DNA of 64,000 bases, taken from positions 1,113,071 through 1,177,070 of the forward strand of contig NZ_LR732328.1 in NCBI RefSeq assembly GCF_902506325.1, given 5' to 3'. The notes beneath the pieces were generated by a model. That model ran no database searches, was not told the DNA's origin, and saw only the letters and a list, made by a program, of their open reading frames with translations. This document shows positions 7,360-19,185 of this stretch, one piece after another (position 1 is the first letter of the stretch; each line of letters begins with the position of its first letter). This DNA comes from Limnobacter sp. 130 (GTDB lineage: Bacteria; Pseudomonadota; Gammaproteobacteria; Burkholderiales; Burkholderiaceae_B). Made by a program: the position numbers and the translations under genes.

Positions 7360-7416
7360 TCCTTCGGTGGTGGTGGCGGCGGTTTTGGAGGCGGTGGTGC
7401 CTCGGGAAGGTGGTAA
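7360..7416 (+). pseudogene. Amputated C-terminal tail of a YgcG/TPM-type protein
   Basis: The frame ending at TAA 7414-7416 reads SFGGGGGGFGGGGASGRW. This Gly-rich tail ending in GASGRW is characteristic of YgcG-family TPM-domain membrane proteins. Upstream of about 7360 the frame no longer resembles that family and has no start codon. In many proteobacteria the order is lemA, ygcG, then a second TPM gene, and an intact TPM gene does follow here. The body of ygcG has evidently been lost at this junction. Confidence 0.75.
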
Positions 7417-7418
7417 GC

Positions 7419-7919
7419 ATGGGCATTCAACGCATTCTGAAACACCTGATGACAGCCGAGCGCCATGTGCGGCAAATTTTCTCGCCCATGCACCTGGAGC
7501 GCATTGCACAAACCATCAAGGCCAGTGAAACGCGGCACTCTGGGGAAATTCGATTTGCAGTGGAAAGTTCGATAGAACTTCAACCACTGTTACAAGGGCA
7601 AACACCTCGCCAACGCGCAATCGAGGTGTTCAGTGAATTGCACGTGTGGGATACGGAACTCAACAACGGCGTACTGATATACGTGTTGCTGGCGGACCAT
7701 GCCATTGAAATTGTGGCGGACCGGGGTATTCATACCCAAGTGGGTACCCAGTACTGGGAAGAATTGTGCCGCGCGATTCAATCTGAATTCGCCCAAGGGC
7801 ATTACGCGGAAGGCGCACTGCGCGGCATTCAAGCCGTGAGCGAGAAATTGATTGAACACTTTCCACACGAAGGGGGTGGCAAGAACGAGCTTCCCGACAC
7901 CCCGGTGGTAATTGGCTAA
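7419..7919 (+). CDS. TPM-domain protein
   Basis: The protein is 166 residues with one TPM (TLP18.3/Psb32/MOLO-1) domain. Recognisable parts are IAQTIKASETRHSGEIRFAVE, a segment LHVWDTELNNGVLIYVLLADHAIEIVADRGI, and the closing ALRGIQAVSEKLIEHFP. The start ATG 7419 follows GGGAAGGTGG inside the ygcG remnant, so it was once translated behind ygcG. There is no signal peptide or membrane segment, unlike the long TPM proteins. The molecular role of bacterial TPM proteins is poorly known; membrane-protein quality control has been proposed. Loss of its upstream partners may leave it poorly expressed. Confidence 0.85.
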   Translation: MGIQRILKHLMTAERHVRQIFSPMHLERIAQTIKASETRHSGEIRFAVESSIELQPLLQGQTPRQRAIEVFSELHVWDTELNNGVLIYVLLADHAIEIVADRGIHTQVGTQYWEELCRAIQSEFAQGHYAEGALRGIQAVSEKLIEHFPHEGGGKNELPDTPVVIG

Positions 7920-7931
7920 TACAACACCCGA

Positions 7932-9011
7932 TTACATGGGCTGTATGGGGCAACTCTTGGGCACGGTGTAGCCCTCAGGCAAACTGCATTCCGAGGCCTT
8001 GCCATCCAGTGCGCAACGCACTTTTTTGAGCAAACGCAAGGCGCATCCATCGTACACGCCGTCTTTGCTCAAGCTGATGCGGGCTTCGCGCATCATGGTG
8101 GTGTATTCCAGCTTGTCGGCATCCGTCATTTTCAACCAGGCTTTGTCAGGAATCTGCCGATCGATTTTTTTAACAGCATTCAATGCCTTGGGCATTTCCT
8201 GGGCCACAAAGGCACGTAACTTTTGGCCTGAACCCGGCTGAAACTTGGACTTACGCAAAATGATTTGGTAAGTCACCATGGCCACGGGCAACTGAATGAT
8301 TGCACCCTTCTTGCCCAGGCCTTTGTACAGCTCCAAGGGGGAATAGGCAATGGAAGGCGCCACGATAATGTCCACGGCACCGTTGTTGAACATCGACCCA
8401 TAATTGGATACATCCGCAGCAATGGGCTGCGCGCCCACCTGCTCTATTAGCCGGCGTTGCGATTCGTCATGCGACAAAGCCGCCACACGCTTGCCTGCCG
8501 CTTTGGCCAATGAATTAATTTCACGGTCGCGCACAAACACATACGCCGTACCAAAGGGCAATACCCCGCCCACTTCAAAATCACTTTGCTGCATTACGGG
8601 TTGCAACTGTGGGCTACCCATCGACTTTAAGGCCAACAGCACGGCATCATAATTTGGCAAACCACCCACGGCATCCAGGCTACCTGTGAAGCTGTTGTAT
8701 TTGCGCGTGCGAATTCCGGTTGCTACCAAGCCATCGCACACACCAATTTCAAAATCTTTCGTTGCAATCGACTCATTCGTGTACACCACGGGCTTGAAGC
8801 CGTAGCCGTTTTTTCGGCCTTCCAGTGCATATTCTTGCGCCAAATTAAATATGGGTCCTTTGGCACCCAACAGATCAAATACGCAAATGCTGGGTTCGTG
8901 GCCACTTACTGTTTGCGCGCGCGCAGTGGTTTGAAAGCCCAAAAAAACCAGCATCATCAAACTGAAAACGGCCGCAATGCGCAGACCGTTCTTAAAACAT
9001 GGATTCATCAT
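7932..9011 (-). CDS. Putative periplasmic solute-binding protein (DUF6091-type)
   Basis: The protein is 359 residues from ATG 9011, with a clear signal peptide (hydrophobic core AAVFSLMMLVFLGF, then ARAQ). The mature part has the look of TRAP-type or extracytoplasmic solute receptors: CVFDLLGAKGPIFNLAQEY at the start and FEIGVCDGLVATGIRTRKYN in the middle. It keeps several Cys, including a C-terminal set that may form disulfides. The start is placed at 9011, where ATGA overlaps the stop of the upstream SRPBCC gene. No transporter membrane subunit is adjacent, so the ligand and partner are unknown. Confidence 0.65.
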   Translation of the reverse strand: MMNPCFKNGLRIAAVFSLMMLVFLGFQTTARAQTVSGHEPSICVFDLLGAKGPIFNLAQEYALEGRKNGYGFKPVVYTNESIATKDFEIGVCDGLVATGIRTRKYNSFTGSLDAVGGLPNYDAVLLALKSMGSPQLQPVMQQSDFEVGGVLPFGTAYVFVRDREINSLAKAAGKRVAALSHDESQRRLIEQVGAQPIAADVSNYGSMFNNGAVDIIVAPSIAYSPLELYKGLGKKGAIIQLPVAMVTYQIILRKSKFQPGSGQKLRAFVAQEMPKALNAVKKIDRQIPDKAWLKMTDADKLEYTTMMREARISLSKDGVYDGCALRLLKKVRCALDGKASECSLPEGYTVPKSCPIQPM

Positions 9012-9526
9012 TTTTTTCCTGCCTGCAAGGTGCGAAGCGTAATGATTTGCGTCAGATTGATCAGTGTTTTGCTCATCATCCGGTGCCAAATCAAGTCGAC
9101 TATCACTGCCTTGAATACGAGTCGCTTGGGCCCAATGCCCAAGCCGGGTTTTAAATAAAACAGATAGCGCCAGGTCACCAGGGTGCCGTCGCCGTCCTTC
9201 TCAAATTCAAATGAGCCTTTTGCATGGTCGAGCCAGTTCAGCAAAGGCTGGCTAAAACCGGTTCCTTTGTAAACAAACTGCCGATTCGGAACAAAGGCCA
9301 ACACTTCTTCGTCAATCACAGCGCCACCCTTGAAGGTAATTCGCTGAATATCACCCACTTCATTGAACGATTTGCCCAGAATCATTTCTATTCGGGTAAT
9401 GGGCGCAATTAATGCGTCACTGTGAATATATTCATCCGCTTTCAAACGGGTGTACAAAGCAAAACAGTCCGCCAAAGGCACAGGGATTCGGCATGAACGC
9501 TGGATCATCAAGGGTGCTTGGGTCAC
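9008..9526 (-). CDS. SRPBCC/polyketide-cyclase-like protein
   Basis: The protein is 172 residues and starts at GTG 9526 behind GAGGAAA. The fold pattern is that of the START/SRPBCC superfamily: an N-terminal strand RSCRIPVPLADCFALY, a central FKGGAVIDEEVLAF, a strand TLVTWRYLFYLKP, and a long C-terminal helix. Such proteins bind hydrophobic ligands in a deep cavity. It is translationally coupled to the putative solute-binding protein gene, which suggests that both handle the same hydrophobic compound. The ligand is not known. Confidence 0.7.
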   Translation of the reverse strand: MTQAPLMIQRSCRIPVPLADCFALYTRLKADEYIHSDALIAPITRIEMILGKSFNEVGDIQRITFKGGAVIDEEVLAFVPNRQFVYKGTGFSQPLLNWLDHAKGSFEFEKDGDGTLVTWRYLFYLKPGLGIGPKRLVFKAVIVDLIWHRMMSKTLINLTQIITLRTLQAGKK

Positions 9527-9558
9527 AATGTTTCCTCTTTTATAGTTGAGTGCTGTGT

Positions 9559-10020
9559 ATGTTTTTTACTCGTTTTTTTCCAGTTCTTACCAAGCTCAAA
9601 GCGCTTAAGACCCATAGCCGCATGTTGTGGCATGCTTTTCGGCATGCCGACACGCCCAAATGGATCAAGGGTTTCATGCTGGCTGTGGTGGTATACCTGT
9701 TCAGTCCAATCGACATGATTCCCGATTTTCTGGTGCTCTTTGGCATCACCGACGATTTGATCGTGATTAGCGCAGCCATGTGGTTTTTAGGCAAAGTGGT
9801 CCCGGAAAAGGTCAAAAACAGCATGCCTGTAGAACAAAGCAAGACGCAGCCTACGCAACAAAACACCGCGAAAGCATCCACTAATTTGCCTGCGACACCC
9901 GCTAAAACAAGCCCACTGAAGCCTTTCGGAATTATTCTGCTGCTGGGTTTACTCATTGCCGCTTTGGCCAGCCACCCTTGGGTACATGCGCAGCTTGGAA
10001 GCATTGGAGCATTTTTTTGA
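9559..10020 (+). CDS. YkvA-family (DUF1232) membrane protein
   Basis: The protein is 153 residues. The DUF1232 signature YLFSPIDMIPDFLVLFGITDD is present at about residues 52-72, with two hydrophobic stretches on either side and a third near the C-terminus. Between them lies a Gln/Thr/Ala-rich linker. ATG 9559 is preferred to an in-frame GTG at 9550. It is divergent from the SRPBCC gene with about 30 bp between them. The function of DUF1232 proteins is not established. Confidence 0.8.
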   Translation: MFFTRFFPVLTKLKALKTHSRMLWHAFRHADTPKWIKGFMLAVVVYLFSPIDMIPDFLVLFGITDDLIVISAAMWFLGKVVPEKVKNSMPVEQSKTQPTQQNTAKASTNLPATPAKTSPLKPFGIILLLGLLIAALASHPWVHAQLGSIGAFF

Positions 10021-10055
10021 GAGTGGAAGTAACAGTTTTACTCTAGAACAATAAA

Positions 10056-10083
10056 AAAGCCCGGTGATTTCTCACCGGGCTTT
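10056..10083 (-). terminator. Strong terminator of the sodium:solute symporter operon
   Basis: A perfect 12-bp stem, AAAGCCCGGTGA (10056-10067) with TCACCGGGCTTT (10072-10083), closes a TTTC loop. On the minus strand it is followed by a T-rich run, so it ends the symporter transcript. It may also serve the convergent YkvA gene. Confidence 0.85.
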
Positions 10084-10139
10084 CAAGCTTCTCAAGCCCT
10101 GCCTTTCAATGAAGGCAGTGATTATTGTTGAACAGTCAA

Positions 10140-11945
10140 TCAGTGACCAGTTGCAACGCCTGCACCACGCGGGGTACGTACGTCTTCAACCAAGTGCTGA
10201 ATGTGCTCTGGGGGTGGTGCTGTTACCTTGCTGACCAGGTAGGCCACGATAAAGTTAACAATCGCGCCCACGGTACCGAAGGCTTCAGGCGTAATGCCGA
10301 AGAAGCCGTTGGCGCCGCCCACCAAGTGCAGGTACTCAGTACCGTTGACAAACAAAATACCCTTGTGTGCAAACACGTAGAACAGGGTTACCGCCAAGCC
10401 ACTCAACATACCCACGATTGCGCCCGCGGAGTTCATGGTCTTGGAGAAAATACCCATCATGATCACAGGGAACAAGCTTGATGCTGCAATACCGAAGGCC
10501 AAAGCCACAGTACCCGCCGCGAAGCCCGGTGGGTTCAAGCCCAAATAACCGGCCAGAACAATCGCGAAGGCCATGGAAATTTTACCGGCCAGCAATTCGT
10601 TCTTTTCAGAAATACTTGGATTGAACACGCCCTTGATCAAGTCGTGAGACACAGCAGACGCAATCGCCAGCAACAAACCAGCAGCAGTCGACAACGCAGC
10701 AGCCAAACCACCGGCAGCCACCAAGGCGATCACCCAGTTGGGCAACAGTGCAATTTCAGGGTTGGCCAACACCATAATGTCGGCGTTCACTGTCATTTCA
10801 CTGCCTTTCCAACCCGCAGCTTCTGCTTTGGCCAGGAATGCTTCGTTTTTGGACTTGTCGTTGTAGTACTGAACTCGACCATCACCGTTTTTGTCTTCGA
10901 ACTTCAACAAGCCAGTGGTTTCCCAACGGCCCATCCAGGCTGGTTTCTTGTCGTTTTCCAAAGCTGCTTCAGGTGCAAACAAGTCGCCGCCTGTTGCCAC
11001 ATTGGCGTTGACCGTTGCATGCAAGTTGTAACGGGCCATTGCGCCAACAGCAGGTGCAGTGGTGTACAAAATTGCGATGAACACCAATGCCCAACCAGCA
11101 GATGAACGCGCATCGGCCACTGTAGGTACAGTGAAGAAGCGAATGATCACGTGGGGCAGACCCGCGGTACCAATCATCAAGCTGACTGTGTAGAAGAACG
11201 TGTTCAGGTAGCTGCCGCCTGCGGGTGTTGTGGTGTACTGGTTAAACCCAAGGTCAGTCACTACTTTGTCCAGGGTGGCCAGCATGGGTTGACCATTTGC
11301 CAACATGTCAGAACCCAGACCCAGTTGAGGCAATGGATTGCCTGTCAGGTTCAAGGAAATGAAGATGGCGGGAATGGTGTAGGCCATGATCAACACGCAA
11401 TACTGTGCGATCTGCGTGTAGGTAATGCCCTTCATGCCGCCAAACACAGCGTACATGAACACAATACCCATACCTACATAAATACCCACTTCAGCGGATA
11501 CACCCAGGAATCGGGAGAAAGCCACACCCACACCGGTCATCTGTCCAATTACGTATGTAATGGAAGCAACCAGCAAACAGATCACAGCCACTGTGCGTGC
11601 TGTGTTGGAGTAGTAACGATCACCGATGAACTGAGGCACCGTGAACTTGCCGAACTTGCGCAGGTACGGAGCCAGCAACATCGCCAGCAACACATAACCA
11701 CCGGTCCAGCCCATCAGGAATACGGAACCACCGTAACCCATGTTGGCAATCAAACCGGCCATGGAAATGAACGAAGCAGCTGACATCCAGTCCGCTGCAG
11801 TCGCCATACCGTTGGCTACGGGGTGTACACCACCACCGGCCACATAAAATTCACCCGTGCTGCCAGCACGGGCCCAAAACGCAATACCGAGGTACAGCGC
11901 AAAACTCAAACCCACGATCACGTAGGTGATTGTTTGCAAATCCAT
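10140..11945 (-). CDS. Sodium:solute symporter, large subunit (VC_2705-type, acetate-permease-like)
   Basis: The protein is 601 residues with about 13 membrane segments, of the SSS family. Features include the early GSTGEFYVAGGGVHPVANGMATAADWMSAASF region (residues about 30-60) and a soluble insert near 310-385 with KNGDGRVQYYNDKS. The insert is typical of the VC_2705 subfamily rather than classical ActP. ATG 11945 is chosen with AAGGAG upstream. It lies 11 bp behind the DUF4212 gene, the conserved small partner. The likely substrates are acetate or other short monocarboxylates, driven by sodium; the exact substrate is inferred. Confidence 0.88.
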   Translation of the reverse strand: MDLQTITYVIVGLSFALYLGIAFWARAGSTGEFYVAGGGVHPVANGMATAADWMSAASFISMAGLIANMGYGGSVFLMGWTGGYVLLAMLLAPYLRKFGKFTVPQFIGDRYYSNTARTVAVICLLVASITYVIGQMTGVGVAFSRFLGVSAEVGIYVGMGIVFMYAVFGGMKGITYTQIAQYCVLIMAYTIPAIFISLNLTGNPLPQLGLGSDMLANGQPMLATLDKVVTDLGFNQYTTTPAGGSYLNTFFYTVSLMIGTAGLPHVIIRFFTVPTVADARSSAGWALVFIAILYTTAPAVGAMARYNLHATVNANVATGGDLFAPEAALENDKKPAWMGRWETTGLLKFEDKNGDGRVQYYNDKSKNEAFLAKAEAAGWKGSEMTVNADIMVLANPEIALLPNWVIALVAAGGLAAALSTAAGLLLAIASAVSHDLIKGVFNPSISEKNELLAGKISMAFAIVLAGYLGLNPPGFAAGTVALAFGIAASSLFPVIMMGIFSKTMNSAGAIVGMLSGLAVTLFYVFAHKGILFVNGTEYLHLVGGANGFFGITPEAFGTVGAIVNFIVAYLVSKVTAPPPEHIQHLVEDVRTPRGAGVATGH

Positions 11946-11956
11946 TAGCAATCTCC

Positions 11957-12217
11957 TTAGTTTTCGTGAACGTCGTGTTCGCGGTCAATCTGACCCATTT
12001 TCTTCGCGTAGTAGAAAATGAGAATGATGAACGTGTAGATAGAACCTTGTTGTGCAAACCAGAAGCCCAGTGGGTAACCACCAATGCTGAATTGATTGAG
12101 TTGCTCAACAAACAGAATGCCGGCGCCGTAAGAGACCAAAAACCACACGATCATGATTTTGGTCAACAGGCCGATTGTCGCTTTCCAGTAGGCATCACCG
12201 CCCTTTGGGTTGCTCAT
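11957..12217 (-). CDS. DUF4212 small subunit of sodium:solute symporter
   Basis: The protein is 86 residues with two hydrophobic helices, the second within YPLGFWFAQQGSIYTFI. This is the DUF4212 pattern, which almost always sits directly upstream of a VC_2705-type SSS symporter, as here. A good ribosome site AAGGAGA precedes ATG 12217. It probably stabilises or targets the large subunit. Confidence 0.9.
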   Translation of the reverse strand: MSNPKGGDAYWKATIGLLTKIMIVWFLVSYGAGILFVEQLNQFSIGGYPLGFWFAQQGSIYTFIILIFYYAKKMGQIDREHDVHEN

Positions 12218-12522
12218 CGCTTGTCTCCTTTTTAAGGTTGTTGTTAACCGCAGGCACGGAATACGAAGTCACATCCCTCCCGAGCCTAGGCTTGCGAACG
12301 AGTATCAAAGCGAAAACTTACGCCAAACTGAAAGCCTGTCAGATAGGCAATCAAACCCATCCCCCTGCATTACCCCCCTACCCAAATGTGCGATTCACAA
12401 CAGCGGAAAAACTTCAATTGAACTGTGATTACCTGTTTTATCGGGTGATTGACCCAGCCAAGGCCCCACACAATGGTGTTTACCCCAATCGAGCCAACCC
12501 ATTCTGATCAGCAAGGCAAACC
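12218..12522. other. Divergent intergenic region, no gene seen
   Basis: This 305-bp gap separates the symporter pair from the chemoreceptor gene and must hold both promoters. It has C-rich tracts near 12360-12375. No reading frame, convincing inverted repeat or riboswitch-like structure was recognised. Confidence 0.5.
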
Positions 12523-15338
12523 ATGACCCACAATACAGAGCAGACGCACAATCACCGTACTCATCTGTTCAATGCTTTGGCCAAGAGTCAAGCCTGCATT
12601 GAATTCGACCTGGACGGCAATGTTCTGTATGCCAACGAGAACTTTCTGAATGTTTTTGGCTACGCGCAAGAGGATGTACTGGGCAAGCACCACAGCCTGT
12701 TTTGCACTGCCGACACCGCAGAATCGGACGAATACCGACAATTTTGGGATAAATTGCGCGAGGGCGAGTTTCAAAGCGGCGAGTTTTTGCGACTGGATTC
12801 ACAGGGCCAGGAGGTGTATATCCAGGCCAGCTACAACCCGGTACGGGACGACGACGGCAATTTGGTGTCGGTGATCAAGATTGCAAGCAACATTACAGAA
12901 GCCAAGAGCAAGTCACTTGAAAATGAAGGAAAAGTGGCTGCCATCGACAAAACCCAGGCGGTGATCGAATTTGACACCAGCGGCCGCATTCTGGCGGCCA
13001 ACGACAATTTCCTGAACACCATGGGCTATCGCATGCAGGAAATTGTGGGGCAACACCACCGTCAGTTTTGCGAAAAAAATTATGCAGAATCGGAGGAATA
13101 CAGCAATTTCTGGAAAGACCTGGCTGCGGGCGAGTTCAAGTCTGGCGAATTCATGCGCGTAAACCGGCATGGTCGCCCAGTGTGGTTGCAAGCCACCTAC
13201 ACCCCGATTCTGGGTGTGAATGGCAAGCCAGTGAAAGTGGTTAAATTTGCAAGCGATATCACGGCCGCAAAAATCAAGGCCATTGAAGACGATGGCAAAG
13301 TCAGCGCCATGAACCGTTCACAAGGCATTATTGAATTTGACCTGGGTGGCAACATTTTGAATGCCAACGAGAATTTCCTGAGCTTGACCGGCTATTCGCT
13401 AGACGACATTGTGGGGCAACACCACAGCATGTTTGTCGACAAAGAAGAAAGCAGTGGCGGCGCCTACCGCGCTTTTTGGCGCAAGCTGGGGCAAGGCGAA
13501 TTCGATTCGGGAGAATACCTGCGCGTGGGCAACCATGGCAAAAGAATCTGGATTCAAGCCAGCTACAACCCGATTCTTGACCTGGAAGGCAACCCCGTCA
13601 GAATCGTCAAGTTTTGCAGCGACATCACCGAATCCAAATTGCACGCAATTGAAACCCAGGCACGCATGGACTCTGTGTCCAGCACCAGTTGCATTCTTGA
13701 ATTAAATGCCGAAGGGAAAATTCTTAGCAGCAATGAGTTGATGCAGAAATCACTGGGTTACAGCCAAACAGACCTGGCCGACAAGTCGGAAGGCTTTTTG
13801 ATGTTCGATGAAGAGCGCAACGACAGTAGCCACTTCAAGATCTGGAATGACCTGCGGGAAGGCAAGAACCTGGCTGGCGAATTCAGGTACAAGGGCGTGG
13901 GTGGAAAAGAGATTTGGCTTTCAGGTACCCGCAGCCCGGTGATTGGCCTGGACGGGCAATTGATCAAAGTGGTGCTGATGCTCCACGACATCACCGAATC
14001 CAAACTGTCGCGACTGGATGCAGAAGGCAAACTGGGCGCAATTGATCGTTCGCAGGCCGTGATTGAATTCGACATGCAGGGCAAGGTGCTGTCAGCCAAT
14101 GCCAACTTCCTGAATCTGATGGGTTACTCGGCTGAAGAAATCACAGGCCGCCACCACCGCATGTTTGTGGATGCCGCCCATGCAGCCACACCGCAGTACC
14201 AGGCCTTTTGGGAAAGCCTGGGCCGCGGTCAGTTTGAATCGGGAGAATACAAACGTGTGGCCAAGGGTGAGCGTGAGGTGTGGATTCAAGCCACCTACAA
14301 CCCGATTTACGACCCACGCGGCAACCTGGTAAAAGTGGTGAAGTTTGCCAGCGACGTGACCAACAGCAAACTGAAAAACTCGGAATTTGAAGCCAAGGTA
14401 GAAGCGATCAATTTGGGTCAAGCCGTGATTGAATTTGACCTGGACGGCCATGTGCTCAATGCCAACCGCAACTTCCTGAACGCGATGGGCTATACCTCGC
14501 GAGAAATTCAAGGCCAGCACCACAGCATTTTCTGTACGCTGGAATACACACAAAGCGAAGAGTACCGCGACTTCTGGTTGAAACTGAACGAAGGAAAATT
14601 CGTCAGCGGTCGCTTTCACCGCGTGGGCAAGTTCAATCGGGATGTGTGGATTCAAGCCACCTACAACCCCATTCTGGATTTGAATGGCAACGTGGTCAAA
14701 GTAGTGAAGTACGCTTACGACGTAACGAAAGAAGTGATGTTGGAACAGGGTATCAACAAAAAGTCGGGCGAAATGCGGGAACGGGTTTCCAAACTGGTCG
14801 ACAGCATTACCGACATTTCCGGCAACTCGGCCACGGCCACTCAACTGGCACAAAAGGGCCTTGACGCGGCGAACCTGGGCAGCAGGGAATTGAAAAGATC
14901 CATTGCTGCAATCCATGCCATTCAGAACAGCTCCAGCAAGGTTTCAGAAATTGTGCGGGTCATTGGCGACATTGCGAACCAAACCAACTTGCTCGCATTC
15001 AATGCAGCCATTGAAGCGGCACGCGCCGGGCAACACGGCGTTGGGTTTTCAGTGGTGGCCGCCGAAGTGCGCAAGCTGGCTGAAAGCAGCTCAAGCGCTG
15101 CACGCGAAATCGCCACGCTGATTGAAGAATCGGTTGCGCAGGTTGAGGAAGGCGTAGAGGTAAGCCAGAACGCAGCACAAAGCTTTGATGGCATTTTGAG
15201 CAGCGTGACCGAGACCGGTGAAAGCGTGAAGCAAATTACCAGTTCAGCAGAACAGCAACGCGAGTTGGCCATTGCCGTGAACCGGCTGATTGAAGAACTG
15301 ACTGGCGGACTTGAGAAACACACTGGCAGTAAAGCTGC

Positions 15339-15342
<4 letters not shown>
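12523..15342 (+). CDS. Soluble methyl-accepting chemotaxis protein with six PAS domains
   Basis: The protein is 939 residues with no membrane segment. Six PAS+PAC units of about 122 residues start near residues 16, 140, 262, 384, 505 and 627. Each carries a version of Q-A-V-I-E-F-D followed by A-N-x-N-F-L-N and ends in V-K-x-x-x-D-I-T. Unit 4 is the most diverged and lacks the G-Q-H-H motif of the others. A short MCP signalling domain follows (about 740-935), with the conserved tip [18 protein letters not shown] cytoplasmic ligand, redox or energy signal is likely. The stop overlaps the start of the triple-CheW gene (ATGA), so receptor and adaptor are co-translated. Confidence 0.92.
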
Positions 15343-18039
<2,697 letters not shown>

Positions 18040-18149
18040 TTAAATCATTTCAAGCACATGGGTCTGAAAACGACGATTTGAGTGCCGATTCCAGCAATTC
18101 AAGCACTTGTTTGGCACAATGGGGCCATTCGATACAAAAGAAGTACCCC

Positions 18150-18674
18150 ATGCAATCACCTGCAAAACCCGAATTCATTCGCGCCGAGAAACGCGAAGGC
18201 GACGCCGAACTGGACGCGCATCTGTTTCGGCAAGCGCTGGCCCAGTTCGCCACTGGCATCACTATCATCACCACCAAAAATGCCGAAGGCAAATACGTGG
18301 GGGTCACTGCAAATTCTTTCAATTCCGTTTCTTTGCACCCACCTCTGGTGCTGTGGAGTTTGTCCAAAAAGGCCAGCAGCCACGACGCATTTGCTGTGGC
18401 CACGCACTACGGTGTCAGCGTGCTATCGGCAGATCAGGAAGAACTGTCGCATCACTTTTCTACCTTCAAAGGCGATCGCTTTGCCGGGCTTGAAGTGATC
18501 GAGGGGTTGGGTGGCGCACCGCTGATTCCCAATGCATTGGCTCACTTTGAATGCAAGGTACGCAATCGCCATGACGAAGGCGACCATTTCATTATGGTGG
18601 GTGAGGTGTTGCGTTGCGATTTCCGGGAAGGTGAGGCCTTGGTGTATCGGTCGAGGAAGTACTTCCGGAACTGA
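18150..18674 (+). CDS. Flavin reductase family protein (DIM6/NTAB)
   Basis: The protein is 174 residues with the flavin-reductase split-barrel fold: FRQALAQFATGITIITTKN, GVTANSFNSVSLHPPLVLWSLSK and HHFSTFKGDRFAGLEV. It binds FMN and reduces it with NAD(P)H, typically to feed a partner monooxygenase, but none is adjacent. The ATG at 18150 is preferred; an in-frame ATG at 18078 would add 24 residues unlike the family. It diverges from tgt and is followed by the dispersed repeat A. Confidence 0.88.
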   Translation: MQSPAKPEFIRAEKREGDAELDAHLFRQALAQFATGITIITTKNAEGKYVGVTANSFNSVSLHPPLVLWSLSKKASSHDAFAVATHYGVSVLSADQEELSHHFSTFKGDRFAGLEVIEGLGGAPLIPNALAHFECKVRNRHDEGDHFIMVGEVLRCDFREGEALVYRSRKYFRN

Positions 18675-18710
18675 TCAAATTCTTGCTTGCTCGACAGCTG
18701 GTTTATTTAG

Positions 18711-18903
18711 CCCAACCAGCTTGGGTTCCGAGCTCTCGCCTGAAAACCTGTACTTCCCTTTTTGAGATTCACCCTGACTCACCTCGCTCGGCAAAAAGGC
18801 GGGCCGAGTCTCGGTGCCGACCTTTGGCCGACCGTGGCGGGTGAATTCAAACGGGCAGGTTTTCTTGAAGGCGAGGCGATCGAAACACCGCCGCCGATTG
18901 GGC
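18711..18903 (+). repeat. Dispersed palindrome-rich repeat, copy A (193 bp)
   Basis: This 193-bp block is about 94% identical by eye (12 differences, no indels) to 50585-50777. It contains short stems around GGCCGAGTCTCGGTGCC and GGCCGACC and is G+C-rich in the centre. It starts 37 bp after the flavin reductase stop, between convergent genes. No coding frame is conserved between copies, so it is not a gene. Confidence 0.85.
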
Positions 18904-19140
18904 TGTAAATTCAGCCGCCGGTGACGGGGGGCTGAACTTGCAAGTGGTCGCACGATGACCAGTCAGAAAACTTGCCGGCTTGGCGCGCCGAGACAAACGA
19001 TCGCGCCCTGGCGCGAAAGCCAAGACCCGACCGTTACTTTTGGAGGACTTGGCTTAGTGCAGGCTCAAGCAGACAAGCCGATATGCCAAGTTTTCGGGCA
19101 GCGGTGACCCTTCAAGTTCAGATCAAAAGTCGCCATTCAA
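18904..19140. other. Variable middle of the repeat-A locus
   Basis: No gene is recognised. The stretch includes local palindromes such as GGCGCGCC near 18977 and a GCGCCCTGGCGCG hairpin near 19005. It is not shared with the 50.6-51.0 kb locus, which has different sequence between its conserved ends. Confidence 0.5.
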
Positions 19141-19179
19141 GTGCTGCACAAGTAACTCACGCCGAGTTGGCAATAAACC
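19141..19179 (+). repeat. 39-bp terminal repeat of the dispersed element (first copy)
   Basis: The block with CACAAGTAAC and CGAGTTGGCA matches 50992-51030 over 39 bp with roughly eight differences. In both places it abuts the stop of a minus-strand gene. It marks the other end of the repeat-containing segment. Confidence 0.65.
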
Positions 19180-19185
19180 CGCGCT

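Noticed and set aside
10140-12217. Classical actP-yjcH acetate permease operon
   Set aside because: The small partner is DUF4212 and the large subunit carries the VC_2705-type soluble insert, so this is the related but distinct symporter type.
12218-12522. Riboswitch or small RNA in the long divergent gap
   Set aside because: No conserved riboswitch core, paired helices or terminator-like hairpin could be identified by eye.
12523-14740. Regular DNA repeats as a CRISPR-like or other array
   Set aside because: The roughly 366-bp periodicity is the coding sequence of six PAS domains in one open frame.
14092-14916. 274-residue minus-strand frame within the chemoreceptor gene
   Set aside because: Its internal repeats mirror the PAS units on the opposite strand, so it is a shadow.
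18904-19140. Small coding genes in the repeat-A locus
   Set aside because: Frames here are short, Arg/Pro/Ser-rich and not conserved between the two repeat loci.
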